From Tetramitus jugosus (taxonomy: Eukaryota; Heterolobosea; Eutetramitea; Acrasida; Vahlkampfiidae), in contig OW569355.1 of the NCBI GenBank assembly GCA_937625935.1, forward strand, positions 124,001 through 188,000: a DNA stretch of 64,000 nucleotides, given 5' to 3'. Both the position numbers and the translations under genes were made by a program. The notes below the pieces were generated by a model. The model made no database searches and was not told the DNA's origin. It was given only the letters and a program-made list of their open reading frames with translations. Numbering within the stretch: position 1 is the first letter of the stretch; each line of letters begins with the position of its first letter. Shown here in pieces: positions 31,816 through 42,568 of the stretch.

Positions 31816-34209
31816 TCAGTAGTGTTTGGATGCCCGTTTCAGATACTTCATCATTTCTTTGTCGTCTGCATATTGTTTGCCAATGTGAATCATGAGTTCT
31901 TCGAATCCCTTCTTGGTTAGTATGGACCTGCACTGTTCATACATGCAAAAGTTTCCAAGCGAAAACAAGGCAATTTTCCTTGCACTTGTGCCATTGTCAT
32001 CCCTCAGTGTTGAGAGAAGAGAACCCATAGCATCTTTCTTTATTAACTCGTCCAGCAAAGAGTCAGAATTCCTAGCTAAGTTTCCAAGGGCACCAGCTGC
32101 ATTCGCTCGGGTTTTCTCTTCTGAATCCTGAAGGAGATTGATCAAATGAGGAATACATCCCTTCAAATTAATGTACAAATCACCATTGTGAAAGCTAGCA
32201 TTTCCAATTGCAAAACATGCAAATTTTCTCGTGTTGGAATCTGGGTCTTGGCATCTGTCTATGAGTTCTTGTAGAATATCATGCTTGTTCAATGACTCAT
32301 AGAAGAAATCAGAATGTCTGCACATATTTCCTAGGAGATTGCATACCTTCGCTCGAATATCTGCATCCTTGTGTCGTAACAAGATCTTTAACTCCTGAGA
32401 TATCTTTGCCTGTTCAATTATAGCGTAGTTATCTTGTTTCAATCTCGCTAACTGTGATATTATCATAATGATGTTAATAATAATCCTAGTATTATTAGTA
32501 GAATCCAACAAACTTCGAACCAGAGAGGACTCCAAACCTCCGAATGTTAAAAATTGAGTAGCAAAATGCATCGATCCTAATACGAGTCTCGAGAGAATAT
32601 CAACTGGTTGAGAGTAATTCTCTTTTGACAGATATCTTAAACAGTAGATACAGTGTTTCACTACCTTTTGTTTGTACACTGTATTGTGGATTGATTGCAA
32701 TACACTTTCGGGTAAAGGACTCGTTAGAATGACTTGAAGTAATGTAGTAGTACTCACAATTACATTTTGAATGGATGATGGAACAATCTGGGACAAGAAG
32801 TCGAGAGTTTCTCCCCTTATCAGTGAAAATATTGTCTTGAGTAGCTCGTTATCCTTTATGACAAAGCTAGTATTCTTTGAGCAGTGTCCAATAATAATAA
32901 GTACAATATCGAGAGCAGCTGATTGTACTCCAGATGATGGGTCCAACTTGCTCTCAATCATGGGAAGGAGAGTGGGATATATTTTAGAGAGGATAAAATC
33001 ATATCTATCGGAGGGATACTTGCTGGAATTCTGAAATAGCGACTTAGCGATGTCGAGGGCAGATACTACATCCCTATCCGGTGTTTTCTGATGTTCTGTT
33101 GATATATTCCTGATTACGCTAGCAATTGTGGCGATAGAAGTATTGTCGCTCGCTAGTTTCGAAACACCATCGTCTTGCTTGACAATCTCTTCGACTACAG
33201 AAAATCCCACCGTTTTATCTGGAGAAGGTTTCAACTTGGTACTCCTGATGAGTTCTCCAAAGAGTGCTAATCTTTGTCTCCCTAGATCCTCTATCAGAAA
33301 TTTCTCTCGTGTCATCCTCTCTTCTTCAGTTTCTCGTACAAAAGGATGTTCCGCCAATTTAGGCCAATCTAACCTCTGAGAAGGGTTTTTGTTGAGTAAT
33401 CCTCGCAAGAAACTTTTGAATTGAGGCGATATTTTCTCCGGGTATTTTACAGGATCCTTAACAATAAACTGAATCAGGGAATAAAAGTTGTTAGTATAGA
33501 AAGGAGGTTTGCCCACATATAGTTCATATAAGATGACTCCAAGAGACCATAGATCGACAGTGTGATTGTAGGGTTGCTCTTGAACAAGTTCGGGCGCCAT
33601 GTAGAGAGGAGTACCCTTTATAGATGTAAGTACCATTGTGTTACAAGACATGACTCGGGCAAAACCAAAGTCACACAACTTGATTGTACCATCACATCCC
33701 ACGAGAATGTTTTGTGGTTTCATATCTAGCAAAATTAACTAGTGAGTAAATGTTTCATGCTCTAGCTTGTACATGGACCATATCATACCTCTATGAATTA
33801 TTCTATTGGAATGCAGATAGTTCAGAGCTCGAACTAATTGTTTAGCAATTCTCATCACTTGTTTCTCAGGTAATTTTCTATCGTCCTCTAATATCTCAAA
33901 TAACTCTCCCTGAGCGTACTCCATGATTACACAGAACTCGTTCTCTGTTTCAAATGAGTCAAGTAACATGACAATGTTCTCATGGTTCAGTTTTTTTAGA
34001 ATGTTAATTTCTTGTCGCAAATTCACCAATTCCTTCTCGTTCTTTCCCTTCTTTGGAATAAATTTCATAGCAACTGTCTGTCCAGTGTACTTTCGTCTAC
34101 CTTTGTACACTTTGCCAAAGGAACCTTCTCCAATGAGATCTAGAACATGATAATCTTGAACAATTGTTGTTTTATTCTTTTGAGTTGTTACTGTGGCATT
34201 TGTTGGCAT
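31816..34209 (-). CDS. STK36: Fused-family kinase with ARM-type repeats (STK36/TIO type)
   Basis: Exons 33789-34209 and 31816-33725 join across a 63-bp intron (donor GTATGA, acceptor GCTAG, phase 1), restoring [17 protein letters not shown] exactly at the catalytic loop. The 776-residue protein has an N-terminal kinase domain (about 22-278) with [26 protein letters not shown] and [11 protein letters not shown]. The C-terminal half is all-helical with armadillo-like repeats. This order matches Fused/STK36 and plant TIO. In flagellated organisms Fused is needed for the central pair of motile cilia; in plants it acts in cytokinesis. All catalytic residues are intact. The ATG chosen at 34209 gives a short leader before the kinase domain. 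Confidence 0.9.
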
Positions 34210-34965
34210 TGTTCTTATCAGACAACAAAAGCTCTCTTTCGTTGCGAAAAAACAAAAAGCCGCCAAACACATCGTAAACTCTTTGCTCCCGAAAGCCCGA
34301 CGAAACCGATGAAAAAATGGAAAGGAAACAAGTATCTGCTTCCAGTTTCTCATTGGCACGTTGTTGGCCAGATTTATCGGATCGACTCTTATGACCTGTG
34401 GATAAATAGCTCCTGTGCTGGAAGCAGTCGTGAAAGTTCAACTTTCTCTGTCACTTGTCATCATCGGGGAATATTTATCAGGACATGGGCTGTCACTTGT
34501 CGCTATTCAAAACTAAACAATCGTCCCAAACATCCTTCGTTGTCCCCTCTTCTGAAAGTCACGAACGAATCAACTCACCTTGTCTACACCTCGTTGAGTA
34601 CACCTTTCACACAAACACAAGCAAGATCCCTCAAAATTCGCCCTTTTTTTCAGAAGAAAAGAGAAACCACAACACAAGGAATTTTGGTACCAGTACCGCA
34701 CAGAGAGAACATAACCCGAATCTCTCCACAAAAAACATCTGGCACTTACATCCGAAAAAACAACAAACAAGCAAAACAAACATCCATCACCACTCCCCAC
34801 ACAGACAAGGAGAGTGAAAGAGGGAGAAACAACTCTCAGAGAGCGAAACAACATATCACATAATCACAAACTTCAATATTTCATTTGTGTCCCTTGGTTC
34901 CACAATTTGACTCACTGCAAGAAAACGCTACAACTCACATCAAAACAAGAACAATTTGACGACAA
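34210..34965. other. Intergenic region between Fused and the LRR protein
   Basis: About 755 bp between divergent genes. Open frames on both strands are low in protein-like features and I support none. The part from 34600 is rich in CA and AAC sequence, as in other 5' leaders in this window. No defined element is seen. Confidence 0.5.
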
Positions 34966-37900
34966 ATGAGCAATCATCCAAGCAACGGCAACAATTTGAA
35001 CAGCAAGAGACCAAAGTCACTGCCATTTGAGGCGTTTCACCAAAGTGGCAAAGGCAATAACAACAACAATAGCAACCAATACAACAACAACAATTACAAT
35101 AGTAATAATGATTATAGTGGTAGTTATGGCACAAGTGGTCAAGATATGTTGCACCAACTGATTCTTCAACAACAACAACAACAACAACAGATTGCAGACA
35201 ATTTGAGCACAAGCACAAACCCTAATTATCCCATGCAAGGGAATTATCATGGCAACCATCACAGTAACAATGGATATTGGATGGATAATAATACTGACAA
35301 CAACAACAATAACAATACTAACAACAATGACATGGCCAGTAGTAGTTATGGAAATGTAAAGAATGGAGGTCAGTCATCAATGATGTGGTCTGGTTCCATT
35401 GGATTATCCACCACATTGCCATCTTCTACTAGCTATGATGAAGGGTAAGTCAACACTCACCACAAACACACATGTGCTCGTAGATACAAAAAAAGCTTCA
35501 ATAGCTCGTTTGTTCTTTTTTGATGTTGAAGCAGCGCGATGATGCAATTTATCCGGCGTAGCTCTACTGTTCGACGGTGTCAGAGTCCCCCTCGATGATG
35601 CGGAACTCTGTAACTCGATGGACATAGCTCTAGAGTGCACTTGTTTTTTGATTTTGTTTTCTATTGTCCACACACACACACAACCACTCGCCATTCGAGA
35701 GCTGCCCCCAGTAACATTGAACTAACACGTTGATTTCACTTGTTTGCTCATTCCTTTGCCGTCATCTACTCTCCTTATTATCCAATTATCCATTTTACTT
35801 TTTTTAGATTGTCATCAGAAACCATACAGGAGAGAGAGCAAGATTTGATTGATACTCTGGGATTAGAAGACAATCCTATTGCGAGTAATGCATCAACATC
35901 CACAGCAGGTATCATGTCATCTTCTCCATCACTATCAACCATGAACCAACAACAACAAGTCAGTCGAATACAGCAGCAGCAGCAGCAACAACAACACTAT
36001 TTATCCTCTATCCATAACGCACTGTCATCGTCTCCTTCAACTACACAACACATTCATTTGGTTCAACAGCAACAACAACCTCAGTCAAAACAACAACCAC
36101 AACAACGCTTCTCGTTTGACTTTGGAAGATCACCTCCAATTGCTACAACCTCCATGCCCATGAATGGCAGCGCCAGTGTCAACAACAACAATAACAACAA
36201 TAGTGGCACTCGAAATAATAACGGTGGTGCTCCAACGTCCTCTGCACCTATCATGATTGCTCAACAATCACAGCAGTCATCATCCCGTTCTCTTCTCCAA
36301 TCAGTAGTAGCAGCAGCAGCCACCACAACTGGTACATCTCCTTCCTCTCCACGCAATCGCAACAGTATCAATAATGGAAATAATAGCAATAACAGTAACA
36401 ACAACACTTCATCTGAACAGTATTTGCAAAAGTATGCCAACAGCAATCCCAATAGCAAAAAGTCATTCAAGTTTAGGAGCTTGTACCTTCAGTGGTGTGA
36501 TCAAATGAATTGTAGTCCAACTCCAGAATTGGTGAGAAATTTGAAGAACACTATCCGTTCTCAGACTCCATTCCAGAGATTGAGCATTTGTCACGCTGGA
36601 ATCGATGATGGACATGTGAAAGCATTGGTGAACACATTGCTTGGTATCAGTTCTACTCACAATCAACGCGTTGGCAACGATGCTGTTGGAACTGATTCGC
36701 CTAGTGCAGAGCCATTTGATGTCAATGAAATTTTGTTGAATCACAATGAGATCACAGATGAAGGATGTATCTTGTTGTGCGACAATGTCCTGAACAATGA
36801 AATTTGGAATGCAAAGATTACCAGCGTAGAACTGTTTGGAAACAAGTTGGGTGATAGCAGTTGCGAGGCTTTGTCTCAAATGTTGCAATCAAACTTGAAT
36901 TTGAAACGATTGAAGCTCGGGGACAACAAGATTGGACCTGTTGGTGCCTCTGTGTTGGCAGAGGGACTAAAGAAGAACCATACCTTGACGCAGTTGCACT
37001 TGGGAGGAAACACCATTGAAGTTGAAGGTTTGAAGGCTATTTCTGAGGCTCTGATGGGTAATGTTGCACTCACTTCTCTTGGATTGAGAGATAACAATGT
37101 GGGACCAGAAGGAATCAAGTATCTCGCAGATACGCTCGCACTGGACTCATGTGCATTGAGCGATATTCAACTGAAGGGAAATGCAATTGGTCCTCAGGGT
37201 GCTGCCTACTTGGCTTCGGCTCTTCACAAAAATAAGAGCCTCAAAGTATTAGAGCTACAAAGCAACAACATTGGTCCGCTTGGTGTTAAGGCCGTCTGTG
37301 CAGCACTCAAGGAGAACACTGGTGTTCATGCACTAAACTTCAATGACAATGATCTCTCAGATGATGGGTCCGAGTCCGTTGCATTGCTCCTTGAAGAAAA
37401 TCCTTCCATTACCACTCTTGGACTGGCAAACAACAGAATCAGAAAGAAGGGAGCCTCTTCATTAGCTCGTGCACTGGAATGCCCTCGAACTGCAATTACT
37501 GGTCTCGATCTTGGAAGTAACGAGATTGGAAACAGTGGTGCCGTTGCGTTGGCAAAGGCTCTCAAATCCAACGTTATTTTAACATCACTCGACTTGAGAT
37601 CTTGTGAGATTCACTTGAAGGGTATTTTGGCATTGGCAGATATGGCTCGCGTCAACAGTACCCTAAGACATTTGGATCTTGGTGCCAACTATGCAAAGAA
37701 TCATGGTGCTATTGCTTGGGCTGATGTGCTAAAGACCAACAAGAGTTTAACTCGCTTATGTTTGACTGATAATCAAATTTATCATGAAGGTGGAGAGGCT
37801 TTGGCTACTGGATTACAAACGAATTATACTCTAAGAAACTTCTCATATGGTGGACAAGGTGTTAGTGCTAATCGTATTGATTCAACAATCCGAAGAGTGA

Positions 37901-39438
37901 TTGACTCGATTGTCTCAGAGAATAAGCGTCACTGGGAGTCAGTTAGTGAAAATTCTTCTAATGAGAACGCTAGTTCCGAGTTGGATTCCGCATCTACATT
38001 GATCACGAGCTACGAGTCTACCAATCAATTCAGATTTATTTCAATTCCACAAATTTTGAATGGTGGAGGTCAATCCCAGTCCCAGTACAGCAACGGCAAT
38101 AACAATAATAGCAACAACAATTCATCAGCTAAATTGTCAAGAGGTAGTTCAAATGGAGTGATTAAAAACATTCCAGGAAGCAGAAGTTCATTGCCTGCTA
38201 ATCTGAATGCCAATCCTGCTCTCCAGCAACAATTGTTGGCCAGCAAGACTAACAAACGAAACTCTGTGAGTGTTACGCAATCACTCACATCATCAGCAAA
38301 TCAGGCAAATCTTCCGAATTGGTTCACTGCGCACATGAGATTGCAAAATCAAATAGACCCTGCTCTCCTCGATGCCAGACTTGAAGTACTTTTCAAAAAT
38401 CATTTACTCAAGGCAGAAAATCCAAAGTTTAGAGGGCATTACTTTATTGGAAACGTCATTAATACTCTGAGAAAAGTTTTCCCAGATATGCGAATTGATG
38501 AAGTTGGCCTTGTTCAATTTGCTTACAATAATCCAAAGTACTATGTGCATTTGTCGAGAGAGATGGTAAAGACTCAGATCAAATACCAAGGCGACAATCC
38601 ATCAAACAATACCTATGCACAACCACAGGGTTACGAGACCAGTGAAAATGAAGTAATGGCAAGACGCAGACCAACAACAGTGAATCTTGGCTCTAATCCC
38701 TCATTTTTCACTGACGCATCCATGGTCAATTCTATGTATGCACAACAGCAACAACTGGCAATGGGTTCTAACATGCGTAACAGTGGAGATTTTTCTCAAC
38801 AAGTGACAGGCAGGGAATACAATTCTTTCTTCCCACCATCACAACGATTAAGCACCGACTTTAGAGATGGCAATGTCATGAACAACTCTCATCGTGGAAG
38901 TGGGGATTTTTCTCAGGTATTTTCACGTGGAAGCATGGATTTCTCAACTGCTTTTTCCAACAGAGCAAGTGGTGACTTTTCCCATATGCCAATGCAATCT
39001 GCTGCGATGGGTTCCCCCAGATTAGGCTCGCCAAGACATAACACAAACTCAATGGACTTGATGCAGCAACATTTGTACAGACGCAGTGGTGATTTTCATC
39101 CAAACCTGTTAGGTTCAAATCCTCTCAGCACAAATGATTACATGGGAGCATTCAATTCGATGCCAGCGCCAACAACCATATCCAGAGGAAGTTTAGAATT
39201 CCGGGGTGGGTATGACGCGATGGTTGCTCATAACCAATTTCAACAACTGCAACAACAGCAACAGCAGCAGCAACAACAGCAGCAACAGCGCAACAGCGGT
39301 AACTTTAATAATATTGATTGGACTCAAAATTATCCATCTGATTCCAACTACCAGAGAACTGTAGATCTGAATCAACAATTCAGCACCTTATCTTCTCCTC
39401 ACATACGCTACAGTGGGGATTTTTCTCACTTTCAGTGA
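34966..39438 (+). CDS. Large RI-type LRR protein with R-x-S-G-D-F motif array
   Basis: Exons 34966-35444 and 35808-39438 join across a 363-bp intron (donor GTAAGT, acceptor TTTTTTTAG, phase 2), giving 1369 residues. The N-terminal 390 residues are low complexity (Asn, Gln, Ser). Leucine-rich repeats of the ribonuclease-inhibitor type span about 410-850, with repeats such as LKRLKLGDNKIGPVGASVLA and LTSLGLRDNNVGPEGIKYLA. A small helical segment follows (about 1000-1090, FIGNVINTLRKVFPDM). The tail carries at least eight R-x-S-G-D-F-like motifs. No NACHT or NB-ARC domain is present, so it is not an NLR. The function is unknown; LRRs suggest protein binding. Confidence 0.85.
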
Positions 39439-39571
39439 GTCACTTATATTCAAATCATAGAAAATAAAGGTTTTTGCTCCGTGTCTCTCTGGTTCATTTC
39501 ATTGGCGCTCAAAAACTTTTTACAGGCGGTGCGTTACGAGCGAAAAGAAGCACTGATCAATTTCAAGCAAG

Positions 39572-41387
39572 ATGGAGATTGTCCATGTGTACCAACGAAA
39601 GAGAAGAGACTTTGGAAGAGCTTGTCATTTTGAAACAACTGATCCTACCCTCCTTTTAGATATCAAACCAGACCTTAATCTCCAAGCTCGGCACGTCACT
39701 CGTAATCCCGTTCATGTAGGAGTTCAATGTGCTCCCGAGTGCTCTGAACACTTCGTATGTAGTTTAGGTGACTTGTTTGAACATCAACAGAAACTAAACA
39801 AGATACATGTTTTGGATGAAAAAGACCAATACTCAACTGATAGAGATACAGGAGATGGGAATGAACCACTTGGAAGGAGGTTGGCCTCAAGATGTCAACC
39901 CCGCAAAAGAAACCTCCAAAAAGCGTCAAATCCTCAAGATGGAAAACGATGCTCGTTATCTTAAAGCCGTTGTTACATTGTCTGAACCACTTGAGAAATT
40001 TGTCAAACAGAATTGTGCTCTCGATATCTATAACGATTACTTTGAGAGTGGGTCAAATGATTACTATTCTGAAGTCCCTGCTGCAAAGATTACTGCAGTG
40101 TTCAAGGATCCACATAAGGAATTCGGTAGAACTGCAACTCATATATCATGGATACCTACCGATGGAAAGAAACTGGCTGTAGCTTATTCTGTTCTTCGCT
40201 TTCAGAGTACTCCGGAGGGAATGCCAACTGATTCATATATATGGGATATAACGAACCCCAATGTACCCGAGACTAAAATGTCACCTACCTCTCCTTTATG
40301 TTGTGTCGAGTATAATCCGAAAGAATCTTATACACTTGTTGGTGGGTGTTACAATGGAGTTGTATCATTGTTTGATGCTAGGAAACCTGCTGGAAAACCT
40401 GTAATCGAATCTGATATCAAAGAGAGTCATAAGGATCCAGTTTATGATATAAAATGGTTTCAGAGCAAAAGTCCAAGTATGTTCATGAGTTGCTCCACGG
40501 ACGGCCAAGTATTACTTTGGGATTCCAAGAACATGAGTCAACCTGTTGAAACCTACGAGGTTTCTCTTGCAGGGGAAAAGATAGCAGATGACAAGGTGGT
40601 TAAGGGTATCGTGGGAGGAGAAGTAATGGATTATGATATTAGTTACAGTCCAACAAAGTTCCTCTTGGGATCTGAACAAGGATACATTGTAGCGTGCAGT
40701 AGAAGAAAGAACAAAGGATATCAAATCGATCGTGCTTATTTTGCACATTATGGTCCAATCTATTCTGTACAGCGAAATCCATTTTTGAACAAATACTTTA
40801 TGAGTATTGGAGATTGGACTGCTAAGATTTGGATGGATGACTTGGCTAGTCCTATAATCACAACCAAGTATCATTCTTCTTACTTAACTGATGGATGCTG
40901 GAGTAACTCCAGACCTGGTGTGTTCTTTACCACAAAGATGGACGGAACTCTAGATATTTGGGATTTGTTGTACAAACAAAGTCATCCTCTGCTGACAGTA
41001 AGCGTGTCCAACGAAGCACTCCAAACAATTCGGATGTACAATGGAAAATATCTAGCTGTGGGTGGTGTAGATGGCTCGACTAGTCTTGTTGAGCTGAGCC
41101 ATGGACTCAGTGGTTTTAGGGGTGAAGAGAGATCTCCAGCGAATGATGAAAAAGCGGCCATCCAAGACATGTTTGACAGAGAAGTGAAGAGAGAGAAGAT
41201 GCTTGAAGAACAAAAGCGAGAAGTCACTGCTCAGAATCGAAGACTCGCAGATGGAACAAATGCAAAGAAGAAATCATCTAATGATGTTCTCCTTATAGAT
41301 GAGAAGCAATTGCAAGATGTAGAACAATACTTTAGAGAAGAGTTAGGTGAAGACGAAGAAGAGAATTATCCAGAGGAGCAACAATAA
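39572..41387 (+). CDS. DNAI2: Axonemal outer-arm dynein intermediate chain 2
   Basis: Exons 39572-39754 and 39852-41387 join across a 97-bp intron (donor GTATGT, acceptor ATACAG, phase 0), giving 572 residues. The N-terminus MEIVHVYQRKRRDFGRACHF and the segment GMNHLEGGWPQDVNP are characteristic of DNAI2/IC69. WD40 repeats cover about 130-460 (for example DGQVLLWD, WTAKIWMDD, MDGTLDIWD). The C-terminal 90 residues are a charged helix. The protein is part of the outer dynein arm that powers flagellar beating. An acceptor six bases upstream (GATAGAG) is also in phase and would add two residues. The gene converges on ELP6 with 14 bp between stops. Confidence 0.94.
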
Positions 41388-41401
41388 AGTGATCTATATT
41401 A

Positions 41402-42412
41402 TTATATAATATCAGAGTGACTACCAGGTGAAAAGAGGGTCACATTATGCTCAAAGCATTTGTAGTGCAATGTTTGTCTTGTCAACAAGCGCATCGAATG
41501 TGCGTTAGCATCAGAGGATGATCCTGCCAACTTCTCATACACCACTTCGACCAAACCGTGAACATCCTTTGAATAGCCAGTGGGCAATCCTCCCACTCTG
41601 AACACAACATTTGCGTACTGTTCAATCAAATTGGCAGTTAAATTGGCTTCTCCATCGCCGTGCATCAACAAGACAATTGCCGTAGAGTTTGTTTGAGCCC
41701 AGGAGAGCAACCGTTGAACAAACATGAACACGTCTCTGAAACCATTCTTGGTGTACAGTGCCAACACATCGACATGATCCAAAATGATGCACTTGCAATC
41801 GCCACCCTTCAACTCGACTGTTGTTTGTTGATTACCCGTAATCATTTGAAACAGAGAATCCAACAGAGTTGTTGAATCATTATTATCACTATTATTACTA
41901 CTACTGCTATGACTACTATTGTAGTTCCATTGAATGAATCCAGTGGGAACGTGACTCTCTTCCTTGACTGTACTTGCATTGAACTTGCTTCTGACATGGA
42001 TCGGAGATGTGTAACTCAATGGATGAACATGACGACTGTTATTATTGTTATCACTATCATTATTATTGATTGTTGGTTGCAATACGGATTGAACAAGACC
42101 GTTCTGAGCATCGACAAACAACAATTTTCCATTTTGACCCTCCTTTTGTAAATTCATGTTCAATTTCAATTCAATGGTTGAATAATGGAAGAAGCTTTGA
42201 TTGAGATTGATGAATCGAACATGTTTGGGAGTACTCTCCTGATGATGATGAGGATGATGAGGATTGACACTGGAGAGATATGAATTGAGAAAGTGAGGCA
42301 ACAGAAAACTGCCATCAGCAGTCAATGAATCACGAATGAAAAAGAAAAAGTGTTCAGGTGCAAAGAGATCGGGCCAATTGAGAATGGTGTTCAAGTCCTT
42401 GTACGTTGTCAT
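41402..42412 (-). CDS. ELP6: Elongator complex subunit ELP6
   Basis: From ATG 42412 the protein has 336 residues. It has a RecA-like fold signature without a P-loop. HVRFINLNQSFFHY and LFVDAQNGLVQSV lie in the first half. IILDHVDVLALYTKNGFRDV and VVFRVGGLPTGYSKDVHGLV lie in the second. The GLPTGYSKDVHG motif is typical of ELP6. ELP6 forms a hexameric ring with ELP4 and ELP5 that supports tRNA wobble-uridine modification. Asn- and Ser-rich inserts lengthen it relative to animal ELP6. It is divergent from the PIPK gene with 156 bp between ATGs. Confidence 0.87.
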   Translation of the reverse strand: MTTYKDLNTILNWPDLFAPEHFFFFIRDSLTADGSFLLPHFLNSYLSSVNPHHPHHHQESTPKHVRFINLNQSFFHYSTIELKLNMNLQKEGQNGKLLFVDAQNGLVQSVLQPTINNNDSDNNNNSRHVHPLSYTSPIHVRSKFNASTVKEESHVPTGFIQWNYNSSHSSSSNNSDNNDSTTLLDSLFQMITGNQQTTVELKGGDCKCIILDHVDVLALYTKNGFRDVFMFVQRLLSWAQTNSTAIVLLMHGDGEANLTANLIEQYANVVFRVGGLPTGYSKDVHGLVEVVYEKLAGSSSDANAHSMRLLTRQTLHYKCFEHNVTLFSPGSHSDII

Positions 42413-42568
42413 TCTTGTTATTTTGGTACTATTGTTGTTTGATTTGGACAATGAATGCGTTTTGGTTGTTGAAATGAAAAATTCGAATGCCTTTTCACCG
42501 ACATCGCGAAATCGGAAGGATAAAATTCACCGAATTGACGACCAAAAGAAAACTGACTACCACAAAAG

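Noticed and set aside
34147..34863. Plus-strand ORF of 238 codons
   Set aside because: It lies antisense to the start of Fused and in its upstream region. It has no domain, an odd composition and no conserved motif.
35445..35807. Gene in the large intron of the LRR gene
   Set aside because: A minus-strand frame of 96 codons is present, but composition and lack of motifs suggest ordinary intron sequence.
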